DNA from: Omphiscola glabra
Lineage: Eukaryota; Mollusca; Gastropoda; Lymnaeidae
Direction of reading: 5' to 3'
Length of the DNA: 64,000 bases
Assembly (NCBI GenBank): GCA_964017045.1
Contig: OZ024801.1
Coordinates: 30,352,049-30,416,048, forward strand
Below are positions 46,381 to 58,365 of this stretch, one piece after another (position 1 is the stretch's first letter; the number at the start of each line of letters is the position of its first letter). Both the position numbers and the translations under genes were made by a program. The notes under the pieces are model-generated. The model was given only the letters and a program-made list of their open reading frames with translations. It was not told where the DNA came from and searched no databases.

Positions 46381-46903
46381 ATGACAGTATCGCAATCGGT
46401 ATTTACAATGACAGTATCGCAATCGGTATTTACAATGACAGTATCGCAATCGGTATTTACAATGACGGTATCGCAATCGGTATTTACAATGACAGTATCG
46501 CAATCGGTATTTACAATGACAGTATCGCAATCGGTATTTACAATGACAGTATCGCAATCGGTATTTACAATGACAGTATCGCAATCGGTATTTACAATGA
46601 CAGTATCGCAATCGGTATTTACAATGACAGTATCGCAATCGGTATTTACAATGACAGTATCGCAATCGGTATTTGCAATGACAGTATCGCAATCGGTATT
46701 TGCAATGACAGTATCGCAATCGGTATTTACAATGACAGTATCGCAATCGGTATTTACAATGACAGTATCGCAATCGGTATTTACAATGACAGTATCGCAA
46801 TCGGTATTTACAATGACAGTATCGCAATCGGTATTTACAATGACAGTATCGCAATCAGTATTTACAATGACAGTGTCACAATCGGTATTTACAATAACAG
46901 TAT
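46381..46903. repeat. 27-bp minisatellite, 19 copies in exact phase
   Basis: ATGACAGTATCGCAATCGGT plus ATTTACA; starts at 46381 and 46867 are exactly 18 units apart. Two units carry ATTTGCA, and one carries GACGGTATC. The multiple-of-three period keeps frames open: plus gives MTVSQSVFT repeated, minus gives RYCHCKYRL repeated. Both are treated as repeat readings. Confidence 0.97.
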
Positions 46904-46904
46904 A

Positions 46905-47709
46905 ATTTGATCATATCAAACACTTCAATATGCACAAATCACATAACTTGGATTAGAATATTTGCATGTACTATTTGATAAAACATACACAAGCTGCTCG
47001 AAAACATAATTTAATAAAAAGTACAAGTAACTCGTATGGTACATAGTTCTTAATAAGATGATAATATAGTCTATAATATAGACATTTATAACGGTTATAA
47101 AATTATGAGGTGGAAAACAACTGGGTCCGCAAATATATACGTTTTGGTTTTTACAACCAACTTGTCGGGACAGTCTAGAACCTCTGCCCGCTCCACTTTT
47201 ACTATCGAACCCCATATTTTTCGTAACGTCATAAATACTTGATGACAAGACGGCCAGATTTCTAGTATCCCAGACTGTGCCAGTTTGTTGGCGGTCTGGA
47301 CGTGAATAGCGTCGTAAACACGTTCTGCCCCTCGCGGGGTACGCTCGATGACTGTACACAGAGCGCTGCGTCCAATGAGTGTTCCATAGAGCACCATTAA
47401 CGAACGATGTTCTCGGCCCCGCGGGGGGGGGGGGGGGGGGGGGGAAGGGAGAGGACACATGAAAGCACACGATCCCAAAAGATTGCTCGTGGCATGAATA
47501 GCGCAAGGGGTGTGTTGTCTTTGTGTTTTTTAGATTTGTAGACACCCCCCCCCCCCTTTTACCTCTTTTTTTTTTTTACTACTTTAAAAAAAAAGAAAAA
47601 GATTTTGTATTGTTCAAGAATTAATTTTTGTAGTTACTGGTTGTAATGTTATAATTGTGAAGGTCGATAATCAACAAGTTTTTCATGTTTTTTTTTTGTT
47701 GTTGTTTTT

Positions 47710-47740
<31 letters not shown>

Positions 47741-49678
47741 TGGTAAACATTTTGTAATAGGAAATTGATATTCCACAAAAACTAATAGAAATGTTAGAGA
47801 GAGGGGAAAACATGAATAAAAATGACGGATTTAATTTGAAGCTTGTATGATTTTATCCAGACGTCTGTGTGTGACATCATAAGCCAGAAGGATTTAAAGA
47901 TGTAGTTACATTTGTTCAATCTGAATAGGAGAAAACGTGTGTGAAGTTAGTGTGACCAATGTGCATTCCTCACACACACACCCACGTTATCCATCACTGT
48001 TTTGAGATGGCCAGTAACAGGGACAGAAGAAACTGGAAACTCATTTGGGAAAGGGAAAAGGAGGGATGGGTGGAACGCTCTGGCTCTACATATAAAGGCA
48101 CAGTCAGGTGTGCGTAGTACACGAGTCAAACACGAGAACTCCGAGAGATGCGTCGTTTATATCACGGTGTCTACAAACTCGGATACTAAGACGCCGGTTA
48201 AATGACAAGAACTGCTCCGGCCTCCGAGCTTAATTGGGGGCTGAAAAAAAAGTGTGGGAGGTGTGCATATTGGATATTTAAACGGGCAATGATGATTCGT
48301 AACTATGTGACACTTGGACTAAAGTTATAGCGATTATAACCTATAATTGGGAAATACGAAATTAATGGACTTGCCAATTTATGACATGGGCTGACACTAT
48401 GTTTTACTACATCATGCATGGTATTATTGCCGATCTATCCGTGGAAACATTTTTATTTTGTTTCAATTCTCTTGTTAAGTTAAGCACCTGATATTTTCAC
48501 ACCTGTTCAGTGTGTCACGGTCACGTTCCTGGCGAATGTCCCAACACTTAAACGACGTTATGTCCTTCAATATCCGCTACCTAAACACCACCATCCGCCT
48601 CACCCTCCCCACCCCTAAACGTGTAATCTCACGGTAAACCTACTCACCCTATTACCACCGCTAACGAATCCTTGGGCGAGCCAGATAATGAGGGCTTTGT
48701 GGCCACAGCTCGTGGGATTATCACCGCATTGGAATGACCAATGTTATGGTCAGGCTTACACTCTCTCAAAGCGAAAATAAGCCACCTGAGCTTAAACAAT
48801 GCACAACGGATGGCACGGGTTTGTTTTTTGTTTATTTTTTTTCATTTTTTATTACATCGAAGAGCAATCTTGTACAAACTCAACATCCGGTCATTGCCCT
48901 CCCCCCGTGACCTCCACTCTGCTTGATGCCCCCCTTCCTTTTTTTTCTCCCCACTCCAATGTCCCCACGAAAACCGTCGCCCACGACTCGGTAAAGCAAT
49001 ATAATTATCCATGTCTCTCGTGTATTCCATAGCGTCTAAAGAAAGGGCTCTACTCGCGTCCCTATAATTGTGTGTAATCTGCGCTCTGTTTCGAAGACGT
49101 ATTTAAGTTTTATTTACTCTACAGATCGCCCGGCCCGACATCGGGCTGTTGTGTGTCGTTACGATAATTTTGCGCACTTAACTTTTACAGCGCCCGGCCG
49201 CAGCAGGCTTAGGTCGCGTCAACTCGTAGAAAGGTGTTACAGTCTTTATAAGAGTTGAGAACCGACTATTGTTAAGTGTGTGTTGTCATTAGATTAGAAT
49301 ATTTTTAGTAAGAATTTGCCAGAAACTAACGTCCGTTGTTATCTCCGTCTCTGTCTGTTTTCTTAAACGGTCAGCGAAACACGTGCCGCAGAGGGGCGAT
49401 TAAATGAAGACGAATGGACGCGTACAAATATGCCGGGTGCTTATCCACATAGCAAGTGTCACTCTGACCGTGATGGCCGTTGATGCGTGAAGGCGGTGGC
49501 GTCGAATATTTTTTTTTTGTTCGTGTGATCACAATACTGACAATACACAACTAAGCAGGCCTTGCGTCATTAGCTCTAATATAAATCTTAAATATTTCTT
49601 CTGTATGCTGGTGAAAAAATCGGCTTATTCTGAACTTTTTGTTGTTTTGTTTCGTATCTTATTATGCGCTCAGAGACG
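46905..49678. other. No gene assigned; two very long poly(G) tracts
   Basis: Poly(G) tracts of about 22 (47423-47444) and 21 bases (47720-47740, preceded by T15), plus a poly(C)-T tract near 47545. Minus ORFs at 47095-47545 look protein-like in one frame but have no recognised motif. 48480-49260 is unique, moderately GC-rich sequence; a hAT-like right end (GTTGAGAACCGACTATTG) lies near 49254. Confidence 0.45.
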
Positions 49679-49878
49679 GGAGACATTTGTCACCGGTAAA
49701 GTTGTATCTTATAATAACCCATGGAGACATTTGTCACCGGTGAAGTTGTATCTTATAATAACCCATGGAGACATTTGTCACCGGTGAAGTTGTATCTTAT
49801 AATAACCCATGGAGACATTTGTCACCGGTGAAGTTGTATCTTATAATAACCCATGGAGACATTTGTCACCGGTGAAAC
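49679..49878. repeat. 44-bp minisatellite, about 4.5 copies, palindromic core
   Basis: AGACATTTGTCACCGGTGAA recurs at 49681, 49725, 49769, 49813 and 49857, exact 44-bp spacing. All units except the first contain the perfect 10-bp palindrome TCACCGGTGA. Confidence 0.94.
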
Positions 49879-49879
49879 T

Positions 49880-51575
49880 ATCAGTTTTATTGTGACATTT
49901 TAATTTGAACCCTTTCAACAAAATGCCATTGGCATTAGCGTCTTTTGGTGTGCGCTCCAATAACCCCGCGATGTCTGCGTGATCGGCAATATTGTCGGCG
50001 ACTGAAATTACTTTTATTGAATGTGTTGTTTTTCTTTAGGCCCCCGGCACACAAGCCGTGCATATATATGGCGACACATTGTGTGTTTTTAATTTCTGAG
50101 CAAACATCTGGGATCATTGCATAGGGTATCCGAAGCTTCTTAATTAAAATGTTTATTTTAAGAGTCCGGAAAATCTCAATTGTGTAACTACGCTATTTTA
50201 AAAATTAGAGAAAAATTCTTTTTTATTAGAATTTCAATTTTTTTTTTGTACAAACAAATGTCGCTAATATTATAAAAAATTATCTGCATATATTAACTTC
50301 GTTAATAAAGCATGGGTGCATGTATTAAAAGTTTAAGAAGTTCTGTCTGAAAAGTACTACTTCTTCTTCTTCTTTTTTTTAAAAATAAGCTTTCCAAAGA
50401 CTTGTACTCATGTCGCCCTCCCCCCGCCGCCCCCCTCCCCAAACTCCTGTAAAGAAATTAGAGTGGTTTTAAAGTTTCACTTTGTCCTTTTGCAATCTGT
50501 CTCGAGGGGATTCCCCCCACAAGCCAATTCCCAGAACACAGCTGTGTGGGTTTTGTCTTTTTTTTTCTTCCAATTGCAGCTTGGATCAGTTTTTTAATGT
50601 TTGTGTCCCCATTGTTGCTAGAAACATTTACCCTCTTTTATATATTTAATTTTCGCCACGATTCACAAAGACAATATACTTTTATTGATTTGAGAAAAGA
50701 TAAAAAGAAAAAGAGTAAATTTATCAGATATAAAACACATAAGACCCGTTTTTATGTTACGTCAAGTAGCTAAGCTAATGATACATGGAAAGTTTAATTA
50801 ACTTATAGATCATGAATACAAGTGGCAAACCAATGACCTTTTTGAACTCTCTCTCTTTCGCTTGGTATTTGCAATATCCACCATGACATGATTTGGTATA
50901 TTTTTATAACATTACACACATGCATCCTGGGCGCAATAAAAATGCCCCCCCCCCCTTTCCCATCAGAGGTCTTGGCATTATCAAATTACCCAAAGGTAAA
51001 GACATCATAAAAGTGCCCCAGTGCACACGTGGCCTTGGTACCATAACGATCCCCAGGCATGTCACCATAGTAGTGTCCCCCGTAACCTTAACACCACACT
51101 AATGCCCTCTGCGAGCTTCATCGACCACCCAAAAAAAAAAAAAATATATATGCGCGAATGTGACACTCGAAGCAAGTTTGCTCTGAGCTAGAACCTCTCT
51201 TTATTTAGAGAATGCCAGATAGGTACCCTTATTCTCTCGCATGAGTTGACTCTTGTCTGCTCTCTGAAGGATAAAGGGGGGGGGGGGCACCCTTGGTGCT
51301 TTTCGGAGTTTGCCGACACTCGCGGCCTCCCGGGGGGCCGAAATCCTCTAAAAGGTTAACCTCAAAAAGACGGACAGACTCGCTCGCGACGATTTCATCC
51401 CTCAGAATGTTAACCCCCTCGTGACCGTTGTATAGTTAGTTGGACCAAGTACTGGAGGGGGTTAATTGAGTTACGAAAGAAAGGTTGGGGGAAGGAAGGG
51501 GGTAAGAGGTTGGGGGCAGTACCAGCATACACAAAAAAGAGTATACAGCCCTGGAGGCGTGCATTCGTTTGACAA
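49880..51575. other. No gene seen
   Basis: AT-rich sequence with poly(C) tracts near 50420 and 50946, a CTT trinucleotide run near 50361, and a GC-richer patch at 51290-51430. No coding signal is supported. Confidence 0.5.
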
Positions 51576-51578
51576 CTC

Positions 51579-51858
51579 GTGTGCCGCGAGTGAGTGGAAA
51601 GTGTGCCGCCAGTGAGTGGAAAGTGTGCCGCCAGTAAGTGGAAAATGTGCCGCTAGTGAGTGGAATGGGTGCCGACAGTGAGTGGAAAGTTCGCCGCTAG
51701 TGAGTGGAAAGTGTGCAGCTAGTGAGTGGAAAGTGTGCCACCAGTGAGTGGAAAGCGTGCCGCCAGTGAGTGGAAAGCGTGCCGCCAGTGAGTGGAAAGT
51801 GTGCCGCCAGTGAGTGGAAAGTGTGCCGCCAGTGAGTGGAAAGTGTGCCGTGAGTGAT
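51579..51858. repeat. 22-bp minisatellite, 12.7 copies in exact phase
   Basis: GTGTGCCGCCAGTGAGTGGA plus AA; starts at 51579 and 51843 are exactly 12 units apart. The minus-strand ORF (HSLAAHFPLTGGTLSTHWRH cycle) is a repeat reading. Confidence 0.95.
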
Positions 51859-52074
51859 GCTAAGAGGCTTTCCAATTCATGCATTGACGATGGCAGCTAT
51901 ATACACCAATTTAATCTTTCTGTTTAAAACATAGATATAAAAAGATTCTTGCTCGCCACTTCCGTCCGCCTGTGTTCTCTCATTGTTGTACGTTGAACTG
52001 ACTTGATGTTTGAAATAGCGGCATTCAAATAATGTCATTTCTTATGTTATACTGGACATTATTCACCTTTTAAT

Positions 52075-52280
52075 CTGTAGCTTGAATCAGAGTCTGTAAG
52101 TTGAATGAGAGTCTGTAAGTTGAATGAGAGTCTGTAAGTTGAATGAGAGTCTGTAGCTTGAATGAGAGTCTGTAAGTTGAATCAGAGTCTGTAAGTTGAA
52201 TGAGAGTCTGTAAGTTGAATGAGAGTGTAAATTGAATGAGATTCTGTAAATTTAATGAAAGTCTGTAACTTGAATCTGTG
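52075..52280. repeat. 19-bp minisatellite, about 10 copies
   Basis: GAATGAGAGTCTGTAAGTT at 52084, 52103, 52122, 52141 and onward; the right end decays with a short deletion and T/A changes. Confidence 0.92.
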
Positions 52281-53920
52281 ATCTAAATTCTTACTGTCAT
52301 CCAAATTCTTACTATCATCCAAATTTTTGCCGAAGGCGATGTAACAAAACAAATCAAATTGTATTCATTTCTTTCTTGCATTCCTGCCCGCCACGAGCGA
52401 CCCACCCACTTCTGATACCCATAGTTTTAATGACATTATTGACTGCAAAGAAAGGGAATCCATGCAATTATAGAAATGTTCTCCGCGGACATGAAACAAC
52501 ACGGTCTCAATTTCTCACCATTACCGAGATGAAAACAACAACAACAAACGAACTACAATCGCCCGTACAAAATGAAAGACTTCTCGAAAAGGTCATGAGT
52601 TCGGACCTGAGTCTCCCGGCATCAAGGCATAGAATAATAAATGGACCTAACTTCCACTAACAACTCGGTATAACGACTTTATCTCGGTGTAACGACTTTA
52701 TCTCGTCCGACAATAAACTCAACCTGAAACAACCAATCAGTCAGGTACGCCGTACAAAGGTGAGGCGGTAAAGGTGTGCGTGGCCGGGGGTGTACGTGTA
52801 GATTTACGGAGTTTTGGGGGGGGGGGGGGAATTCCAACTCGGCATAAAAAGGATAACCTATCCACAGATACGTGATCGGGAATTTCCGCACGAAAATGTC
52901 GACCCCTAACCGAGAAAACAGCGATACTTTGTTTGCAAAATCCGACCTGTTTATCCGGAGTGAGCTTCCCTCGGAGGGCCACGTCGGAAGCGATGACTAT
53001 CTCTTCGTTAAAAGTCAAGGAGTCAGCGTGTCAGGAGCACGAGATGTACAAGGAGACAAAACTTTCTTCCGATTCTATCCTATAATTCCATCAATTTATC
53101 TTATTTAAAGTTGTTAATTTTTAAAATTTTTAAATTGTTATTATTGTCGTGAAATTATGTTGGTTTAACCACTGAATACCTCGCATGCGTGTGGGCCGCT
53201 GGGCCCAAGCGTGAGAACTACTGTTTGGAATCGGGTACTGGGCCTATCCGTGTCCTTTAATCTGCTGACCGCTAAAACCGAAGCAATCGCACTGTAAGTG
53301 GGATCGTGCAACAGCAACGCCTAAATAGGTAGGACCAAAACCTAATGTAGATGGGTTGGGATATCAAACATAAGCTCTCTCTTTCCCCCAGCTCTCCCTC
53401 CTCTCCTATCTCTCTCCCTCTTTCTCACAATCACTCTCTTTTCACATGTATACATTAGTAGTGGGCTGGCGTCTCTCTTTCTCTCTTTATGTCTCTCTCT
53501 CTATCTCTTTCTCTGACACGCTCTTTCCACATGTATACATTAGTGGTAGGCTGGGCTGGACTCAGAAAATAATTAGAGGGAGAGGGAGAGAGAGATAGAG
53601 AACCTCAATAATCAAATAAACGGGCTTAGCCGAGTTCCCCAGGCGGGCGACCTTGGGAGTATCGGTCTGTTCAATGAGATCTATCTCCGGTCCCAGTTTC
53701 TCTATAGAGCAGTTCATGACTCGCTCATTTAACAGTGTGACCGTCGTCGGGGAATGGACTGACCACATCTCGATGTGAGTGCCGGACCATGGTAACCAAC
53801 AAACTTTGGATTTGTGAGCCTGTTGGCGCTGGCGTGCGTCCGTGCGTCTTGTTGTGGTGTTTTTATTGTGAAAGTTACACGCGAGAAGTGAAATGATAGC
53901 GCCACGTTCTGATAACTAAG
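52281..53920. other. No gene seen
   Basis: Contains a small direct repeat CTCGGTRTAACGACTTTAT at 52665-52705, a poly(G) near 52816, and CT/GA low complexity at 53375-53610. A hAT-like right end (GCGTGAGAACTACTG) lies near 53214. No gene is supported. Confidence 0.5.
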
Positions 53921-53924
53921 GGCT

Positions 53925-54163
53925 CCGAGTTCATGACAATAAGGACCCTCGTGTTTAGGATAATTTAGGAACCCCTGTTCATGATAACTTAGGAATCCGT
54001 GTTAATGATAACTTTGGAACCCGTGTTTATGATAACTTAGGACCCCAGTGTTCATGATAACTTAGGAACCCGTGTTTATGATAATTTAGGACCCTAGTGT
54101 TCATGATAAATTAGGACCTGGTCTTCATGATAACTTAGGACTCCAGTTTGAGAAGCACTGGCC
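53925..54163. repeat. 24-26-bp minisatellite ending in a hAT-like terminus
   Basis: About nine units of GAACCCGTGTTTATGATAAC type. The array runs directly into CCAGTTTGAGAAGCACTGG, which resembles a hAT right end, so the array may have grown inside such an element. The left end was not identified. Confidence 0.75.
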
Positions 54164-54164
54164 T

Positions 54165-55765
54165 TTAAAATTTTATGTAAACGATAACACAATTTTAAAA
54201 AAAAACATCAGAACAACGCGTATGCATTATCTTAGAAATGTTTAAATTCTATTTTTCAGTTGAAAGGCAACAACCACAAGGACCTCTTACTGCGCTCTGT
54301 AATCACGGGATATTTCTGAAGTGATGTGAGTACCGCCAGAGTCAGTTACTGTTGTGATGCTTAGATTGTGGTTACAAAAAACTAAAAACTCTATATGTAA
54401 ACGAGTTGGGACCCAATCAGAGGTTTACTTGAAGGTGGGGGAAAGAAAAAGAACTAACAGTGGACTCCACTTAAAAAACGAGTGGTAAAGGGAAAGGGGA
54501 GGGGGTGCAAAAATGGCGAGCCGGATAAAGAAATTTTAGTTATATAATAATATTTTAAAAAAAATTCTTATCAATTAGTTAACTTACCTGTACATGCTTG
54601 AATAAATTGATAACCACTAATCTTACATATATCTTAGGTATATATATATATACACACACATCAGTTTTTCTGGCGCAATTCTCTTTCTTGCCCTAGGCAC
54701 CAGATGCCCTCGGTACGCCTCGTGGGTACAATTTGCATTCAAGACTGAATACAACATAACAATATAATGCCTTTTTAAAAAAAAAAATAATTTTTCAACA
54801 AAAAAAACCAAAACTTTCCACCTCACATAGCCCCATGTACCCTAACATTGTTTCACCAATTTAAGGCCCTAAATGTCCCTCAACGAAGAACTGAAAAAGG
54901 ATCATCTCAAAACTGGTCGCCATGAAATATTCAACGAGCTGGATCGAATCGGAACACCGGGCGTGGGCGAAATTTCGTGGCGTTTCACGTGTCCCAAGAT
55001 GGCGCCCCAAGTTCCGGCAAAGGGAGACGCGCGTCGGCTTTCATTGAGTCTGATTGCGTGCGCCCGCGGTATTAAAACCGTGCTCGGCTCAGGTGGCTAA
55101 TTAAATGTTTAAATATTCATTCTTAGAAAACACGCATCATTTAAGCGGTGTCACATTTTGTTCCCTCGCTTTGTCATCGACTACGTGGCTTTTTCCCTTA
55201 TAAAGTCCCGAGAAGTCCTTCTCATTGCCCTCACAGTTTTTAACTCAGATCCATGCCTTTGCTCCCCCCCCCTTCCCCGAGGGTTGCCTAATTCTGGTGC
55301 ATGCTTGGTGCCGGTAGGTGAATTAGTGTCGAGATGAGGACACCCTAAGCGAATTTAAATGCGGAAATTCAATTTCTTTTTGTAATTGCAACATTATGAC
55401 TTTTTTAATGCTGATTTGATATTAGATAAAAATCAACTGAGACAGACAAATGGATTAATATAACGGACAAGGGTGAAGGCTAGGTACGTCCTGTTGTGTA
55501 TCATTCTTCTATCAAATAAATTGTGAAATACGTGTGAGGACGAGAGCAGCTATAACTAATCAGTATAAGAAGTGAAAGTATCTATCCTGTGCTGTAGGTG
55601 CTATTATTGTTTAAAGAAGTATTTATTATGTGAATTTATTTCTTCACTGCAGTGCTTAGTAGTGTCAGGTGGATAATTAATTTAATGTCCACGTGGAGGT
55701 GACAGTTGAATAATACATACATTTGGCCAACTATCATCTCTGTGTTCGCCACAACAACAGAGTGA
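54165..55765. other. No gene assigned; CpG-rich patch at 54950-55090
   Basis: 54940-55090 is CpG-rich and contains AAGATGGCG, similar to a YY1 site found at some animal promoters. An overlapping 75-codon ORF (54873-55100) is not recognised. A promoter or first exon is possible but not shown. Poly(C) lies near 55265. Confidence 0.35.
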
Positions 55766-55768
55766 ATA

Positions 55769-55951
55769 GTTACATTGGTGTCAGAGAGTGGTCAGCAGTT
55801 ACATTGATGTCAGAGAGTGGTCAGCAGTTACATTGGTGTCAGACAGTGGTCAGCAGTTACATTGGTGTCAGACAGTGGTCAGCAGTTACATTGGTGTCAG
55901 AGAGTGGTCAGCAGTTACATTGGTGTCAGACAGTGGTCAGCAGTTACATTT
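55769..55951. repeat. 29-bp minisatellite, 6.3 copies in exact phase
   Basis: GTTACATTGGTGTCAGAGAG plus TGGTCAGCA; starts at 55769 and 55943 are exactly 6 units apart. Units alternate AGAGAG and AGACAG. Confidence 0.95.
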
Positions 55952-56345
55952 TAATGATTCAAAATTGGAAGAAGAATGTTTCCCGTTTTACACATTGAAT
56001 ATATGCTTTATGTACGAATGGCATCTGCTGTCGGACCAGTATTAATACGGCCAAAAGATCGACATTAAGTTACTCTGACGTGCAAGCTGTTGTAGAGAGT
56101 ATTATTTTGTATGCAGTAACAACCATCCGACTATTAGATATTAGGTGTAACTTTATATATAATAATATATATATAGTAAAAAGGTTACAGGAACTATGTC
56201 ACGTTTCATTCTATAGATCGCCCCGAACAGCTTCTAAATAGATTCAAAAGAAGTTGACAGATTTTTTTGTCTCCCCAAGAGTTCAGTTGGGTGCGGATTG
56301 AAAAAAAAAAGGTGGACGTGATAGTGTTTGTAATCTCTAGGTCAC

Positions 56346-56455
56346 GTGATGTTTTATTACAACCAGTTTATATATATATATATATATAAGGGGCTAAAAT
56401 AAAATGTTTTATTACAACCAGTTTATATATATATATATAAGGGGCTAAAATAAAA
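56346..56455. repeat. Duplicated block containing (TA)n
   Basis: TGTTTTATTACAACCAGTTT then (TA)n then AGGGGCTAAAATAAAA occurs twice in tandem with different TA lengths. Confidence 0.88.
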
Positions 56456-56460
56456 TAAAA

Positions 56461-56685
56461 AATACTCCAGGTGAAGTCCAGGTTTGATTAAAGAAACTCT
56501 TCGGTTCAGATCAACAACGACTAAGGTGGTTATGGACGCGGTGTTTATATTTTAAAAAAATGATGGAAGCCTGGGATCTAAGGGGCATTAGCAGCGTATG
56601 TATCAAAGGATGAAGTTGTTTGCTGCACGTGAAGTTGTTAAAACCTATGAGCTAAAACTCGTGTATCCAGTGGTTGTGTGCTGCA
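56461..56685 (+). repeat. Segment duplicated in inverse orientation at 59065 and 60744
   Basis: 56461-56519 matches the reverse complement of 59065-59123, and 56511-56685 matches the reverse complement of 60744-60914, with moderate divergence. The two matches meet at a shared ATCAACAACG. On the right side the two parts are 1.6 kb apart and in the reverse order expected for a simple inverted copy. Part of the second match is the likely end of a coding frame in the 60.8-kb copy, so this copy may be a partial pseudogene (frame ends TTKVVMDAVFIF-stop). Confidence 0.8.
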
Positions 56686-56757
56686 TCTATTTTGCTCAAA
56701 GTAGTGTCTACATTAGCTTTATGTTTTTTTCAGGGGGCATTGCTTTGTTTTTGTAGA

Positions 56758-57035
56758 AAGTTCTGCTTGGCCATGTTCTGTTCAGTCGTGTTGTCGTGTT
56801 CTGCTTGACCATGTTCTATTCAGTCGTGTTGTCATGTTCTGCTTGGCCATGTTTGTTCGGTCGTGTTGTCGTGTTATGCTTGGTCATGTTCTGTTCAGTC
56901 GTGTTGTCGTGTTCTGCTTGGCCATGATGTTCTGTTCAGTCGTGTTGTCGTGTTCTGCTTGGTCATGTTCTGTTCCGTCGTGTTGTCGTGTTCTGCTTGG
57001 TCATGTTCTGTTCCGTCGTGTTGTCGTGTTCTGGT
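56758..57035. repeat. 38-bp minisatellite, about 7 copies
   Basis: GTCGTGTTGTCGTGTTCTGC landmarks at 56785, 56823, 56860, 56898, 56939, 56977 and 57015. Plus-strand frames give cysteine-rich repeats (CRVLLGHVLF) that are not taken as genes. Confidence 0.92.
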
Positions 57036-57577
57036 TAATCTGGTCACCGCTCAACGATACTTCTTAACTCATCGTGCGCCTATTAAACCAGTGGTTACCT
57101 GACTTGTTTTCGGCACACCACCCACCCTGTATATAAAACACATCTAAATTGTTGTCACCTGGCGCCCGTCCTCGGTCCTTTGAGTAAACGCAGTGCTATA
57201 GTGTACCTTACGTACGTGTTGATGTATCGCCCCATCATTTTTTCACTGCCATTGTTTATAAGGCCGCCGTCTTTCCGTATTCCATTCACGTCCAGTGCTC
57301 GCTGTGGGGCTATATTTGGTCCAGACACCAGAGGGCGCTGTAATGCCAAAGTAAATGTTGGTGTACTGTCTTACGAATAAATAATTGTACTCAACATCTA
57401 CAACATTTCGCACTCTTTCACTAAAGCTCGTGCTTGTCTCTCAAGAAACTCCACCTTTTCCCCGTATCTCTTAGACTTATCATTACAGTGGTCCTTCATC
57501 TATCGTGGGGGTTAGGTTACGCCGCCCCCCCCCCCGGACCATGGACAACAATCCATGAAGTAGTGACATTATATTTA

Positions 57578-57582
<5 letters not shown>

Positions 57583-57620
<38 letters not shown>
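57583..57620. repeat. (TA)n microsatellite
   Basis: About 19 TA dinucleotides abut the left end of the mariner/pogo-type element; another (TA)n abuts its right end. Insertion into a TA run is consistent with TA target choice. Confidence 0.9.
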
Positions 57621-57623
<3 letters not shown>

Positions 57624-58267
57624 CGTGGTACCTCGACATACGTGTGCCCTAATATACGAGATTTTTTTTTACACTAACCGTCTAACGAGCGACGTTTTGC
57701 TTTGAGATACGAGAAAAATTTGAGATACGAGGAACCGGATTAGCGGTCGGCCGGCTGCAGTGACGAAAATTAAGCGAAAGTAACAAAAAATTGTACAGTA
57801 GCATTTAAGTTCAATTAAGTTCAGTGAAGTTTTGTTAAGCTCCACTAAGTTTAGAAATAAATTTTAGCATTAAGAGTCTAACGAGCTTGTAAATTAAAGT
57901 GAACGAAAGAGTTTAGCATTAACAGTGTAGCGAGTAAGTGAACGAAGGGAAGCTCCTCCGCCTATCTCCTCCACCCTACACCTCCGCCAGCATCTTCCGT
58001 AAGCTCAAGTCGGCTGATTTCCAATGTAAATACACTTTATAAAACCAGTTTATTTCTTTACATTCTCTTTTATTATGCTTTTATACAATATTTGTCGTCT
58101 ATAAATACATTATTCTTATTCAAAAACCTGTAACAAAAACAACTGGGGTGGCATTTTGGTGGCTGGAACGGATTAATCGCATTTCTATTAATTTCAACGG
58201 GGAAATTTGATTTGAGATACGAGCAAGGTTACGGAACGAATTAAATTCGTATCTCGAGGTATTACTG
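57621..58267. mobile_element. Mariner/pogo-type non-autonomous element in a (TA)n run
   Basis: Left end CCGTGGTACCTCGACATACG, right end CGTATCTCGAGGTATTACTG, an inverted repeat with several mismatches; internal copies of TTTGAGATACGAG. TA flanks both sides. No transposase frame in 647 bp. Confidence 0.88.
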
Positions 58268-58281
58268 TATATATATATATA

Positions 58282-58365
58282 TTATCCTTTTATACAATAT
58301 TTGTCATCTATAAATACATTTGTCTTATTAAAAAACCCGTAAAAAAAACAACTGGGTGGCACTCT
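58282..58365. mobile_element. Second partial copy of the 57621 element interior
   Basis: TTTTATACAATATTTGTCAT, CTATAAATACATT and AAAACAACTGGGTGGCA repeat the internal segment 58071-58155 of the neighbouring element. A nested or tandem duplication is likely. Confidence 0.8.

Noticed and set aside
47095..47545. Minus-strand ORFs of 127 and 206 codons, one with a protein-like stretch (AIHVQTANKLAQSGILEIWP)
   Set aside because: No recognised domain, overlapping open frames, a poly(C) run inside, and lengths near what chance gives in 64 kb. A protein search would settle it.
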